Shown: one piece after another, positions 1 through 11,871 of the stretch
How positions within the stretch are numbered: the stretch's first letter is position 1
Layout: every line of letters begins with the position of its first letter
From: Castanea sativa
Taxonomy: Eukaryota > Streptophyta > Magnoliopsida > Fagales > Fagaceae
Assembly: GCF_040712315.1 (NCBI RefSeq)
Contig: NC_134013.1
Coordinates: forward strand, 37,893,501 to 37,957,500
Reading direction: 5' to 3'
Length of the DNA: 64,000 nt
Notes under the pieces: generated by a model
The model's database searches: none
What the model saw: the letters and a program-made list of their open reading frames with translations, nothing else
Told to the model about the DNA's origin: nothing
Made by a program: the position numbers and the translations under genes

Positions 1-66
1 TGTGTGTTTTGTATGAGATGCAAAACCATATTTTCCAACAGAAAAATGTCATGCATTTAGATCCAA

Positions 67-88
67 AACACACACACACACACACACA
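67..88. repeat. (CA)n microsatellite
   Basis: Uninterrupted CA repeat. The same tract occurs as TG at 11508-11523 in the related SireB copy, so it belongs to the element. Confidence 0.9.
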
Positions 89-506
89 GACTAAACAAGT
101 CTAACCAATTTTATATTTCAAAAATAAGTTAAGACAGTTTAGTGAGCATACATTAACACATGTAAACCTTGTGATGACCAAATCACATTGTACCTGCACA
201 TGTATCATATTGCGTGTTGTGTGTGAAAACATCACAAGATTGCATAAATGTCTTTATGTTATGACGATTTAAGATATGAGAAAATTACTTTAACTCACAC
301 ATAATCATAACTATTTGATAGGGACTATCACCTCGAGGTGCATCTTATAACTCCCACATCTTCTAGAATACACGCTTGCATACATATATAAAGCATTTTG
401 ATCATTTTGCTTTTATTGTTTCTTTGCATATTTTTTATTTTAATAAGCATATTATGCATGTGCATACAAGAGAGAGAAAAGAAATACCCAATTATGTTAA
501 ACTTTT

Positions 507-546
507 TGACATTGCAATTTTGCTATGCCGAACCATATAGATGTCA
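507..546 (-). other. 40-nt hairpin, SireA copy
   Basis: On the minus strand the segment begins TGACAT and ends ATGTCA, giving an outer stem around an inner ATG/CAT stem with a TTCG-containing loop. Homologous units of exactly 40 nt occur at 11053-11092, 47485-47524 and 47526-47565. Function unknown; an RNA structure in the element transcript is the likeliest reading. Confidence 0.55.
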
Positions 547-993
547 TTTCATGATTAGCGGGCAACAGTGGTGAGATTACTTAATGTACAAGAGATTTTT
601 TAGTCCTTCCCGTAAAAAAGAGTGATACGAGTATTAAGTATAAGAGATTACTTAATCTTACTCATCATAAACAAAGAGCCCCAAAGCTCACTTGCTTAGT
701 TGTGCATAGAGATGCTCATCTAAGCTACAAGAGATACAAAGTTTAGAAAATTTTGTTTCATTGGCCATTCAAGGTACACAAGTACCAATGTACACAAACA
801 CACACTGTTTTTGTATTTTTTTGATTTTTCAAATTTTTTTTATGAATGAAAAACAAAATAAAAACAAAACTGAAAAACAACCAAATAAAAACTTGTCAAA
901 TAAAGCAATGCATAAAAACTAGACTGTCTCAATTAAAACAAAACACATAATGCAACCATAACAAAAAAGTGGGAGTGAGAAAAAGTGACTAAA

Positions 994-2877
994 TCACTTG
1001 GAGCCCTTTTCCTTCCACACATTGGAAGAACCTTTCCTTTGAACAAAGCCTTGAATCGGCGGTGAGGGGGATGAATTTAAACCGTTCAAGTTTGAAAGGA
1101 ACATGAGGGCCTTGAGGAGATCTCTAAGGGGAGTAAGAGAGGATGAAAGCTGATTCTAGTTTCCCGACGAAATCATGATGTTGCTCTGTTGAGTGGCTAA
1201 ACACTTATAGCAATTTGGTCAAGTATATCCAACTACGCCACAGTGATGACAGAGATGCTACTTCTTCTCTTTGGAGTTTTGAGCATTACTCTTCTTAGCC
1301 TTAGGATTTTTTATTTCTTTCTTAGCAAGCTTAGGTGGTGCTCCTAAGATAGATTTATTCTTGTCTATGTTCTCACTAGCTATCACATTTTTAGCATCAT
1401 TATTCTTAGAATAAATATTGTTAGCAGGAGAAACAAAAATAGTAGTACTAGAAGAAGCAATATTAGAAGAAGAAAAATCATACCCTAAACCGGTTAGATC
1501 GAAGGCAGATTTTTCCATGCTAAGCATCTCATCAAGCTTTGCACTTAAGGTCCTCTCCAACTAAGCTCTCACTTGGAATAGTTCTGCCTCAAGCTTCTTG
1601 GTTCTCTCAACCAAGAAATTGTTTTCAAACCTCAGTGCTCCAATAGTCTGATTGGCTTCATCAAACTTTGTGGATAGTTGTTCTTGTTCAAGCTCCACAT
1701 CATTGAGCTTCTTGGTGGCCAACCTATACAGCTTCTCATGTTTTTTCGAGACCTTGTACAACTTTGCATAGGCTACGTGGATGTCATCTTGCTCATCCAT
1801 CTTCTCAAATTTTGACTCCACCAAGTTTGCTTCTTCTTCCACATCTTCTACAATCCCTTTAGTAGGATTGACAGTGGTGGTGAAGGCATTTAAAATTCTA
1901 TCATCCTCAGGTTCGGTGTCACTCAAGGTAGCAGCGACTGCCTTGCTTTTCCCAATAGACTTGAGATAAGTGTGGCACTCTTGTTTCATATGACCGAATC
2001 CTTGACAACTGAAAAACTTAGGCCGTGAAGGAACACTGTACTGACCACCATCCCTAGAATCCTTCTTCCCTTTGTCTTGGTTCTTAGACTGTAAAGAACT
2101 TGATTGCCTACTATCCTTGTCGAAGCCCTTTGCATTGGCATTCTTCATGAACTTCTTGAACTGCCGGGTGATGTAGGACTTCATTTTAGAATCTTCATCA
2201 CCGAAAGACTCATCAGTGTCACTGCTCTTGACCTTCAGTGCCATGCTCTTGCTCTTGCTTGACTTCCCGAGCCTAGACAAACCCAACTCATAAGTGTGCA
2301 GATTTCCAACAAGCTCTGTCAAAGGAATTTTATCAATATCCTTTGATTCCTCAAAAGTCGTGATCTTGGCATGAAATCTCTCGGGCAGAGATCTGAGCAC
2401 TTTTCTCACAATCTTGGGTTCTGGAATGGTTTCTCCAAAATTAAATGCTGAGTTCACTATGTCCTTGAGCCTAGCATAGATCTCATCAAATGACTCATCC
2501 TCTTCCATCTTGATTTCTTCAAAGTTAGTAGTGAGCCTCTGAAGCTTCGAATCCTTGACAGCCTTGGTTCCTTCATAGGTTGTCTAGAGAATGGTCCACG
2601 CCTCCTTTGCAGTTTCAGTGGAGGAGATCTTCTTGAACTCCTCATTTGTGATTGCATTTAATAAGGCATTCAATGCTCTGCTGTTGAAGTTAGCCGCCTT
2701 GATCTTTGCATTATCCCAATCGACTGGCTCTTCCTTCAGCTTGGTCCAGCCTATCTCCACAGCTTGCCATACCTTCTTATCTAAGGATTTCAAGAAAGCT
2801 CTTATGCGTACTTTCCAGTATGCATAGTTAGTTCCATCAAATAAAGGAAGTACAATAAGTGACTGTCCTCTATCCAC
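994..2877 (-). pseudogene. gag: SireA Gag, nonsense-interrupted
   Basis: Nucleocapsid (Gag) precursor of a Sirevirus-type Ty1/copia element. One unshifted frame runs from the ATG at 2877 to a TGA at 994-996, about 628 codons, broken by in-frame stops at 2584-2586, 1561-1563, 1258-1260 and a few beyond. The N-terminus (LPLFDGTNYAYWK) is the usual copia Gag start. A first zinc knuckle near 1975-2010 has lost its first Cys (Phe instead). A Lys/Glu-rich region near 1570-1760 looks like a coiled coil, as known for Sirevirus Gag. A second knuckle at 1210-1251 has Tyr for His plus a stop. The clear stops fit Gln CAG to TAG changes. Pol does not follow; element-specific non-coding DNA does. Gag identity is confident; it cannot now make full-length protein. 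Confidence 0.85.
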
Positions 2878-2935
2878 GGCAAACAGGGGTCAATGGATTT
2901 CATAGCAAAGATTAAACCCTAATCAGAGTGTGCCT

Positions 2936-2947
2936 GCGCTAATACCA
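2936..2947 (-). other. SireA primer-binding site
   Basis: Minus-strand TGGTATTAGCGC lies three bases inside the LTR end. It differs at two bases from TGGTATCAGAGC, complementary to the initiator Met tRNA 3' end, which is the standard copia primer. Confidence 0.7.
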
Positions 2948-2949
2948 CT

Positions 2950-3197
2950 TGATAGGCCAAAAATGTGTTGACCCCTTGTGATGAATTAACCAATTAATTA
3001 GCCAAGTGAATTAATTAGATTCAATTACATGCAATGAGCATGGCAGTACAAACAAATCACAAAATAACTAAATGCAGTAGAAATTAAATTTGACATAGTG
3101 ATTTGTTTACGAATGGGGAAAACTTGCACGGTAAAAACCCCATTGGCTGATTTTAAGGTCACCACTCTCGAGAATCCACTATTATCAAAACAAATGG
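2950..3197 (-). mobile_element. SireA 5' LTR, truncated (3' ~250 bp only)
   Basis: Minus-strand sequence ending in GGCCTATCA matches the last ~250 bp of the SireB 5' LTR (6900-7167) and SireC LTRs. Similarity stops at about 3197 and unrelated DNA follows, so U3 and the promoter are lost. Confidence 0.8.
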
Positions 3198-5184
3198 TTA
3201 TGGCACATCATCCCATACATCATGGCATAAGATCCTATAGTTCATCTAGCAAATCATGCTTTATATCCAAAGGCAGTAAACATATCATAACGTAGTAATA
3301 TCAACAATTGCTCACTTGCATATTCAATCATCAAGGTGTCAAGAAATTCTTCATGTTCATCCATTATAAGCAAACAACTCATGTTCAAGCAATCAAATTA
3401 ATGTTCATATAATTTATGCATGACTTACGTTACTTACCTCACTGCATTATAACACCTATTCATCAGTGCATGTTCATATCTATTCATTAAAGTAGGCAAA
3501 CCCTAATCATTCATCTAACAATTAAACTAATCAAAATGTGTTATTTTACTGACCTAAACCCTAAACATGTGAAATCTAAAATAAACTAAAGCTAAACATG
3601 TGAAAGAAACTAAACAAAACAAATAAAACACAAAAAACCATAAATCTAGATTTTGGGAGCAAGCATGCATACGTAAGCATGCAAGTATGCGTACGCATGC
3701 ATGACGCATGCACATGCATACATGCCCAAAAATGCAAACCTAGAACAAAAAAGAACAGGAGATTAAAATAAGGAAGTTAATGACCTATCATGCTTTTAAT
3801 ATAAAAACTAAACAACCTAAACTAACAAACAAGATATAAAAGCAATAAAACATGGAGGAAAACAAACAAACAACAAGAAAATGAAGAGACAATGTTTGAA
3901 CCTTTACCTCAACACTAGAACTCTTTAGAGCTTTGATTTGATCGTTCCCTTCAATCAATCTAATTAAGAACAAAACCAAGAAGGTTAGTAAGTTTAAAAC
4001 TTGAAGTTCAAGACCTAAATAGGTACCAACCAAGTAAACTTTAACTTGAGGATGTTTTAGAATAAAAACTCCCTCTATGATTCACTATTATCTAGTGAAT
4101 TCAAGCATGTTTTGGTAAAAGAGCATTTAGAGCCTTTTAGAGTGATCATAGAGGGGTGTTAGGCGGCTCCCAAATGTTGTGGAATTCACTCTACACTATT
4201 CTATGTCCAAAAAAATTTCCTTGCAGATCTTTTGAAACCCTACATGCATGCGCATACTTAACAGCATGCATGCACATCCTTTAAGTATGCATGCACTTGC
4301 CTAGGGTTTTACTGCGCATTTTCTTACCAAAACATCCTTCAAGCTAAAGATTCACAAGATAGGGCCCTAAATCAATCTTGGTCATCCAAGTGATATCGTC
4401 ATTGGGGAATGGGGTTCTGGTCGTAAAGGGTACAAAATAAGGTATCTACAATGTGCACATATCCTAGAAACACAACAGGCAATACTCAATTAAAACTACT
4501 CCTAAACTATCCTAGCATGCTTCTAAACTAAATAGCAATAAACCTACACTACACAATGGTTATTAAGGCAAAAAAACAACAACAAAACTTAAAGAAAAGG
4601 GAGAGAAAGGTAAGAACAATACCTCACACAAAGAGCTCTTAGAACCTGATTTTGACCGTTTCTCTCGATCAATCTACAAAACAAATAAGCATAAGGGTTA
4701 ATAATTTTAACTAAAGGGTTTAGACCAGAATAGGTCCCAACCAACAAACTTCAACTTGAGGATGCTTTTGAAGTGAAAGCTCCCTTTTTGAATTACTTTG
4801 TTGGAGTAGATTTGGTGTGTCTTGGGAATAGGGTCGTGAAGGGCATTTTATAGTGTTCAAGGAAGGGCTCTTCCTAAGCAATGTAGGATTAGCTTTACAT
4901 GCGTTTTTGTAAAAAACTTTCCTTATATAGCTTCCGAAACCCTACATGCATATGCTTGCCTGAGGGTGTGTACACAACGTTGGTGCATGCTTACACATGC
5001 ATTGTACCTACGTGCGCATGCGTAGGGTTTATGCAAGGTTTTTCCCTTCCAAAACATCCTTCAAGTTATTGAGTTCCTTTACCTAGGCCTTAGGCTAGTC
5101 ATGGACCCTTCTAGCGATATTGTTAGTGGGAAACAGGGGCTCGAGCCGTAAGGGTTACAAAAATAATGTTTCTACACACATGCT
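3198..5184. repeat. Diverged tandem duplication, ~0.7-kb unit
   Basis: Two similar stretches in direct order, about 3786-4457 and 4519-5184, share the same blocks: an 'aactcttagagc' type segment, 'ccaaccaa..aaacttcaacttgaggatg' blocks, a CATGCATG-rich stretch and a 'gggtacaaaa..tctaca' end. On the minus strand each unit starts TGTAGA, as many plant gypsy LTRs do, so these may be two old LTRs, but I see no PBS or coding remnant. A third CATGCATG-rich stretch lies at 3660-3725. No gene is seen. Confidence 0.5.
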
Positions 5185-5411
5185 AATCACGTGAAATTTT
5201 GGAGTGAACTTCTTGGTAAGGAGAAGAATCATGTGACTATGAAAGTGCAGGCTTTGCATAAAAGGCCTCTCCACAAAATCATATTTATTAATATGCCCAT
5301 CAATCACTCAAATTTGAATTTCAAAATCTGAAGATATTTTTGTCTAGCAATCTTCTTATCATTTTTCTAAAGCACTAGAAAAAGTAAGTTTAGAAATTTT
5401 TGGATTGCAAA
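5185..5411. other. Unassigned spacer before TatA
   Basis: AT-rich DNA with no recognisable coding, RNA or transposon feature. Confidence 0.4.
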
Positions 5412-5939
5412 TGAAAAGCCACATTTGATCAGCAAACCTTCAATGAATTTGGTTGACTATAAGATTGCAAACCATCAGTAAAATTGGTCATCAATAATAT
5501 TGACAACTGTTACACACATTAATGATCCGGTCTTAAATCCTTTCATTAACAAAGTCTGAACATTATAGACTTTAGCAGATAGCCTCAGACAGCTATACTG
5601 ACCATTGTAAAATGATTACAAGACTTTAAACAAGGATATAATGGCATTCCATAGGCTATTTAAAACCTCTAATGTCTGGCACAATAAATTCCCCGAGCAT
5701 TTATTCACAAACATGCTATATAAGGCAAACAAGTAAGCAGACATCTACGCATACACTTACACACTATACTCAGACTATCTCTTACATTACTCTATTTCAC
5801 GAGGAGATAAACTGACTTAAGCATCAAAGGCCCCCTGGGACCCCAGGTGCCCTCTTAAATTGTTTCTTTGAAACAAGTATTGACAGTCGTCCATACCAGT
5901 GACGAGAAGCATACTGACAAGCTGCAGTTTTCTGCTTCA
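5412..5939 (+). mobile_element. TatA 5' LTR (Ty3/gypsy)
   Basis: 528-bp LTR starting TGAAAAGCCACATTTGATC and ending TGCTTCA. It aligns along its length with the 3' LTR at 16623-17145 in the same orientation. A 'gctatataaggc' TATA-like segment lies near 5715-5728. The two LTRs differ at many sites, so the insertion is old. Confidence 0.85.
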
Positions 5940-6149
5940 TCCGTTTGGCACCGTTTGTGGGAAACGACCGAGTTGCAATTCTTTCAGGCAAGTCATCGTA
6001 TCTCTACCAACAAAGTTCCTCGAGACACATGGACACTTACACTTCATCACCTCTTATAGACTCAACCATGATGACTAAGTAAATCCGAATTCGAACCGCC
6101 AACGTTCGAGAGTTGATGAAGCAAAATGCAGAATTCAAGCAATGAGGAT
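5940..6149 (+). mobile_element. TatA primer-binding site and leader
   Basis: Immediately after the LTR comes TTTGGCACCGTTTGTGGG, close to the TTTGGCGCCGTTTGTGGG seen after many plant Tat-lineage gypsy LTRs. The leader is cut at 6149 by the SireB insertion. No gag, protease or reverse transcriptase of TatA is found anywhere in the window. Confidence 0.75.
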
Positions 6150-7167
6150 TGTTAGGACATATGTGATTCATGTTAGGAACATATGTCAACATTTTATGTA
6201 ATTGGCTAATCCTTTGACAAAATAAACTTTACTTGTAATTGGGCATATATAGGATGTATTTAATGCTTCAAGAAACAAGGTTTCAAGTTCAAGTGTTAAA
6301 GCCATGCAAGTCTATCTAAGAATCAATTGAAGAAGTGATGTTCATCAAAGCTCCACAGCTAGCTCGACAACTAGTAACTATCAAGTTTTAAGGAGCTATT
6401 TCAGCTCGAGGCTCGACAGTTGCTCGATAGATGGGGTATCTATCGAGGTTTATGAAAAATAGATTTTTAGTTCTAATTTTCATCCAATCCGTGAATGTAT
6501 GTTTGGGCTCTCTTTTTTCACAACCCTAAACATATATAAGGATTATTTTAAGGGCCGTCAAGTAGGTAGCATCGTTGCACAAGAGCACAATTGCACAAGT
6601 GTGAAGAAAAGTGTGACTGAAAACCTAGTTTGCCCAAGTTCATCTTGAAAAAGCTGCTGCGTTTGTACATCGTAGGGTTTTGTAACTAAGCAACTTCATG
6701 ATTTTCATCATGTGATAAACTGAAGAACTTTGCAGCCAACATCCTTCTCAAGTTGGTGATAAAGTCGCATACTGGGATCTGCGCATCTATTGGTTAGTCA
6801 CGTACTAGGAGTCGTGCAATACAAGGAGAAATTGTCACTACAGGAACAAGTCCAATTGGGTATTAGGGTAAGTGTTCAACTGTAGGTTGGTATAAGGTAC
6901 TGGATTCCTTTACTTGTAACTACTTGTTTTGATAATAGTGGATTCTCGAGAATGGTGACCTTAAAGTCATCCGATGGGGTTTTTGCCTCGGAGGTTTTCC
7001 CTATTCATAAACAAATCACCGTGCCAAATTTAATTTTCGCTGCATTTAGTTATTTGGTGATTTTTTTGTGCTACCACGCTCATTGCATGTAATTGAACCT
7101 AATGAATTCACTTGGCTAATTAATTGGTTAATTTATCATAAGAGGTTAATACATTCTTGGCCTATCA
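6150..7167 (+). mobile_element. SireB 5' LTR
   Basis: 1018-bp LTR, TGTTAGGACATATG to GGCCTATCA. It carries a cluster of TCGA motifs (6361-6450) followed by a TATATAAGG box at 6533-6541. It is similar throughout to the SireC LTRs. The matching 3' LTR is missing. Confidence 0.9.
6361..6541 (+). promoter_or_regulatory. SireB U3 promoter: TCGA cluster plus TATA
   Basis: CTCGACA, CTCGATAG and CTATCGAG motifs crowd 6361-6450, and TATATAAGG lies 85 bp further on. Transcription would start about 30 bp after the TATA box and read into the element. Confidence 0.6.
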
Positions 7168-7169
7168 AG

Positions 7170-7181
7170 TTGTATCAGAGT
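7170..7181 (+). other. SireB primer-binding site
   Basis: The site three bases past the LTR matches the initiator-Met tRNA complement at most positions but has changes (TTGTATCAGAGT instead of TGGTATCAGAGC). Confidence 0.7.
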
Positions 7182-7238
7182 AGGTACGCTCTGATTAGGG
7201 TTTAATCTTTCCTGTGTGATCCATTAACCCTTGTTGTC

Positions 7239-10200
7239 ATGGTTGCCATTGGCAAGAAAAGATCTCTTATTTCAAATACATCTTGTTTTTCTAATCTCTA
7301 TTTAATGGAGTGTTTCAAAAAATGCAAGTCTAAACGTTATTTGAAAGCTATCATGATGATGATTGAAAAAGATATTAACATGACAAAGAAGAAACTAAAC
7401 TGCCTCAGAATGAGAATGTGTAGAGGAGTTCATCTGAAAAGGATGAAGGTTAAAGGCCTTGTTTGTAAATGGTAGATGAAAAGAACATCATTCCTACAGA
7501 TCTATCATTAAAGCATGAAGTGTGCTTTATGATGAAGTCTTTGTTCAAGGTAGTGGATGCTCATGACACATGACATGAGTACGCTCTCTTTTTAAGGTCT
7601 TCAAGTCTAAGAAAGGTGGTAATGTCATTTTTGGTGATGGGAGCAAATCACAAATTAAAGGAAAGGGAATCATCTCTTTACCTGGACTGCCAGACATTGC
7701 AAATGTGCTATATATAGAAGGTCTGAGAGTGCACCTGTTGAGCATAAGTCTGATATGTGATCAAAACTTTATGGTGTTGTTCTTTAAAGGAAAATGCCAC
7801 GTCCTGGACGAATCTGGAAAGAAACTCATAAGTGGTGTTCACACTTTAGACAATTGTTATGGTTTGGTCTCTGATGTTGATATTATGTGCAATAGTATTT
7901 GTTTTCCAAATAAAGATCTATGGCACCAAAGGATGGACATGCTAGTTATAAACATCTCTTAATTGTATCTAAGCATGAATCAATGTTGGGAATGCCAAAG
8001 CTCAGTAGAGTGGACAATGTTGTGTGTGGACCTTGCCAGCTTCGAAAATAGACAAAAGCAAAACATCCAAGTACTCAGACATCCACTACATCTAGACCAA
8101 TGGAGCTACTTCATGTGGATCTCATGGGTCCAACTCAAACTAAGTCTTTTAGGGGAAAGAGATACATCATGGTTGTGGTAGATGACTTCACTAGATACTT
8201 TTGGGTTATTCTTCTAAGATCCAAGTCAAATGCTCCTGAGCACATCGAAGCCTTGTGCACAAGATTGCAAAATGAGAAGAGCTTAAATATTGATCGAATT
8301 CGAAGTGATCATGGCAAAGAATTCAAAAACTCATACATGGAGTCCTTTTGCACTAGATTGGGTATATCTCAAGAATTCTCTGCTCCTATTACTCCTCAAC
8401 AGAATGGTGTAGTAGAAAGAAAGAACAAGGTTATTCAGGAGATGGCTAAAGCCATGTTGCACAACAAGGGTGTGGCTAGAAACTTGTGGGGAGAAGCCAT
8501 CAACACTGTGTGTCATACGGTTAACAGGCTATATTTTAGACCTGGTACCAAAAAGACTCCCTATGAGCTATGGAAGGGAAGGAAGCCGAATGTTAGTAGT
8601 TCAAAATCTTTGGAAGTACTTGTTTCATTCTCAAGGATAGAGAGAATATGGGAAAATTTGACTCTCGAAGTGATGAAGGAATATTCTTGGGTTACTCCTC
8701 CACAAGCAAGGCTTATCGGGTATACAACAAGAGAACCAAGAAGGTGATGGAAATAGTAAATGTTGTTATTGATGAAGCTTCGGAGTTCGGTTCTGAGAAT
8801 ATCAGTGAAGAAATCCCCAAAGAAATTCTTCCTGCCAAGCCCAAGGACATTCAAGAACTTATTGATCGAGAGCCTGCCTTTTCGAGTACTCCCAGTACTC
8901 CAAGTGTTGCAGAAGGTTCAGCAAACAGATCTGCCTCCTGATTCTGAATCTCATAAAGAGAAAGGACCTTCCTCTAGAATTCAGTTGAATCATCCTCTTG
9001 AAGTTATTATGGGAAATATGAATGAACTTACACTGAGGAAACGTACAATTGATAGATATGTTGCTAACTTTGTGTCTTATTCTTGCTATTTGTCACAGGT
9101 TGAACCTGCTAAGGTTGAGGAAACACTTCAAGATGAAAGCTAGGTGGAGGCTATGCATGATGAATTGCTTCAGTTTCAAAGGAATGATGTCTGGACACCA
9201 TTACCTAGACCGGAGGGTGATCACATCATTGGCACAAAGAGAATTTTCCAAAATAAGACTAATGAGAAGGGCAATGTGATTCGCAATAATGCTTGTCTTG
9301 TGGCTTAAGGATACTCACAAATGGAAGGAGTAGACTCTGATGAGACATTTTCTCAAGTAGCCCGCATAGAGTCCATCAGGATCCTCCTAGCCCTAGCATG
9401 CCATTTGAAGTTCAAGTTTAACCAAATGGATGTCAAGATTGCTTTCTTGAATGGGTTCCTTAAAGAAGATGTCTATGTGGCTCAACCAAAAGGATTCATT
9501 GATCCTCATTTTCCGGATCATGTGTTGCATCTCAAGAAGGCACTCTATGGGTTGAAGCAAGCCCCTAGAGCTTGGTATGATTGGCTCACACAATACTTAG
9601 TATCATATGGGTTCACAAGAGGAAAGGGTGATCAAACTCTCTTCATCAAAAGGGAAGACGGCGGGTTGATAGTTGCTCAAGTCTATGTTGATGATATCAT
9701 CTTTGGGTTAACAAAGGATGAACTTGCTCATGGTTTCTCTAAACTCATGCAGGCTGAGTTCAAGATGAGCATGATTGGAGAGTTAAATCACTTCCTTGGA
9801 TTGCAGATCCGTCAGCAAGAGACAGGTATATTCATATCTCAATCTAAATATGCTAGAGATCTTGTGAAAAAGTTTGGTCTGAAATTTGCTAGTCCTATTA
9901 GAACCCCCATGAGTCCAAATGTCAAACTCACTATTGATGTCTTGGGAAAAAGTGTTGATCCATCTCTCTATAGAAGCATGATAGGTTGTCTTCTTTACCT
10001 TACTACTAGTAGACCCGACATTAGTTATAGTGTGGGAGTGTGTGCTAGATATCAGGCTAATCCCAAAGAGTCCCATATGATTGCTTTGAAAAGAATCATA
10101 AAGTATGTCAAAACCACTGCCGACTTTGGTGTGTGGTACAGCAAGGACACAAATGATGTCTTGGCCAGGTATTCGGATGTTGATTGGGCTGGAAATGCCG

Positions 10201-10628
10201 ATGATTGGAAGAGTACTTCGGGGGCTTGTTTTTATGTGGGTAATAATCTTGTCTCCTGGATGAGAAAAAAGCAGAATTCCATCTCATTATCCACTGTAGA
10301 GGCTGAATACATTGCTGTCGGTAGCTGTTGCACCCAACTTTTATGAATGCAAAAACTCCTCCATGACTATGGTATTCGTCAAGAACACCTCACTATATAT
10401 TGTGACAATACCAGTGCTATCAATATCTCTAAGAATCTGATTCAACATTCTTGAACCAAACACATAAAGATTTGACATCACTTCATTCATGAGCTTGTTG
10501 AAGATGGCACACTTACTCTTAAGTTCATTCACACTGATGATCAGAAGGCTGATTTGTTCACCAAACCTCTTGATAGCAAACAGTTTGAATTCCTTTGTCC
10601 AAGCATCGATGTTATCTCCTTGGAATGA
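7239..10628 (+). pseudogene. pol: SireB Pol polyprotein, gag-less and broken
   Basis: Copia Pol in the order protease remnant, integrase, reverse transcriptase, RNase H. The start at 7239 matches SireC at 43601; both go from the leader almost straight to the protease region, with no Gag. Near 7566 a small deletion removes the protease Asp-Ser-Gly. Integrase (8100-8600) keeps all three catalytic residues in the HVDLMGP, RSDHGKEF and VVERKN motifs. A deletion and frameshift follow near 8600. RT and RNase H remain open for 341 codons (9321-10346), with YVDDI at about 9687 and YSDVDW. The end is broken by stops at 10344 and beyond. Domain identity is certain; the copy cannot encode a full polyprotein. 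Confidence 0.88.
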
Positions 10629-10639
10629 TCTCCTCTTCT

Positions 10640-11660
10640 CCTCCTCCTTCCTCGTGCAATTGCATCTAGTTTTTATGCATTGCTTTGTTTGACATGTTTT
10701 TGTTTATTTTTCAATTTTGTTTTATTTTATTTTTTTCGTTCATAAAAATTAAAATTAAAATTAAAAAATCAGAAAAATACAAAAACAGTGTGTGTTTGTG
10801 TACATTGGTACTCGTCTACCTTGAATGGCCAGTGAAACAAAGTTTTCTAAACTTTGTATCTCTTGTAGCTTAGATGAGCATCTCTATGCACAACTAAGCA
10901 AGTGAGCTTTGTGGCTCTTATTTGTTATGAGTAAGATTAAGTTATCTCTTGTACTTAACACTTGTATCACTCTTTTTGACAAGAAGGACTAGAAAATCCA
11001 AAGAGAAAGGCATAAATAACCATCTCACCACTGTTGCCCGCCAATCATGAAATGACATCGGTATGCTTCGACATGGCAAAAGTGTAATGTCAAAAGCTTA
11101 ACATAATTGGGTATTTCTTTTCTCTCTCTCATATGCCCATGCATGATATGCTTAATAAAAGAAAAATTAAAGCAAAAGAAACAAAATTCTTTAAATATGA
11201 TTGCAAGCGTGTACTCTTAGAGATGTGGGAGTTATAGGATGTACCTCGAAGGTGATAGTCTCCATCAAGCAGTTATGATTGTGTGTGAGTTAAATTGATT
11301 TACTTATATCTCAAATTGTCATAACATGTAGACATTTATGCAATCTTGGGATGTTTTTCACACACAACACGCAATATTCTTTGTTACTCTCGATACATGT
11401 GCAGGTACAATGTGATTTGGCCATCACAAGGTTTATTTGTGTTAATGTATGCTCACTAAACTGTCGTGACTTGTTTTTGAAATATAAAATTGGTTAGACA
11501 TGTTTAGTGTGTGTGTGTGTGTTTTGGATCTAAATGCTTGACATTTTTCTTGATTGAAAGATGTTTTGAGAGATTAAAATGTTGGTTGGATCCTTGGTTG
11601 AGTTGCATGTTTGATTGCATTCATGTTTGTGTTTTTCTCTTCTTGAAAAATTGTTTTTAA
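10640..11660 (+). mobile_element. SireB: conserved non-coding block after pol
   Basis: Collinear with the SireC block (47060-48130) and the inverted SireA block (1-993). It contains the ACAAAGTTT-tct-AAACTTTGT hairpin near 10836-10856, the 40-nt hairpin and a TG tract. No open frame is shared between copies, so sequence conservation is at RNA or DNA level. Confidence 0.75.
11053..11092 (+). other. 40-nt hairpin, SireB copy
   Basis: TGACAT...ATGTCA outer stem, inner TATG/CATG stem and TTCG loop. It is the same 40-nt length as the units in SireA and SireC. Confidence 0.55.
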
Positions 11661-11664
11661 AGCA

Positions 11665-11860
11665 ATCTTGATAGCTCCTCGACACCTCTCGATAGCTAGG
11701 CTATCTATCGAGCTCTTCAGTTTCTTTTTATCGCAATCTCGATAGCTCCTCAATCCATCGAGAAAGTTTTTATCTCCTTGATAAATGCTCGATAGCTCCT
11801 CGATCCATTGAGCCCTTTTTTGCTGTGGACACCTCTGAACAGCTACTCGATAGCTGTATT
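11665..11860 (+). promoter_or_regulatory. SireB internal TCGA motif cluster
   Basis: Eight TCGA tetranucleotides in about 200 bp, mostly as CTCGATAG, CTCGACA or CTATCGAG. The position corresponds to the cluster in front of the envelope-like gene of SireC (48138-48478). Here the element is cut just downstream by a solo LTR, so no TATA box or third gene remains. Confidence 0.5.
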
Positions 11861-11871
11861 TAGACCCCGGT

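Larger units (their letters stand above)
1..993 (-). mobile_element. SireA: conserved non-coding block 3' of gag
   Basis: Read on the minus strand, this block follows the gag stop and matches, in the same order, the DNA downstream of pol in the other two Sirevirus copies (about 10640-11540 and 47060-48010). Shared landmarks are a short hairpin near 735-760, the 40-nt hairpin at 507-546 and a TG/CA tract. No open frame is kept. Its presence next to gag shows that pol is missing from this copy. The element runs off the left edge of the window, so its 3' LTR is not visible. Confidence 0.8.

Noticed and set aside
5868..6059. 63-codon plus-strand open frame near the TatA LTR
   Set aside because: It straddles the LTR end and PBS and has no similarity to any family I recognise; chance frame.
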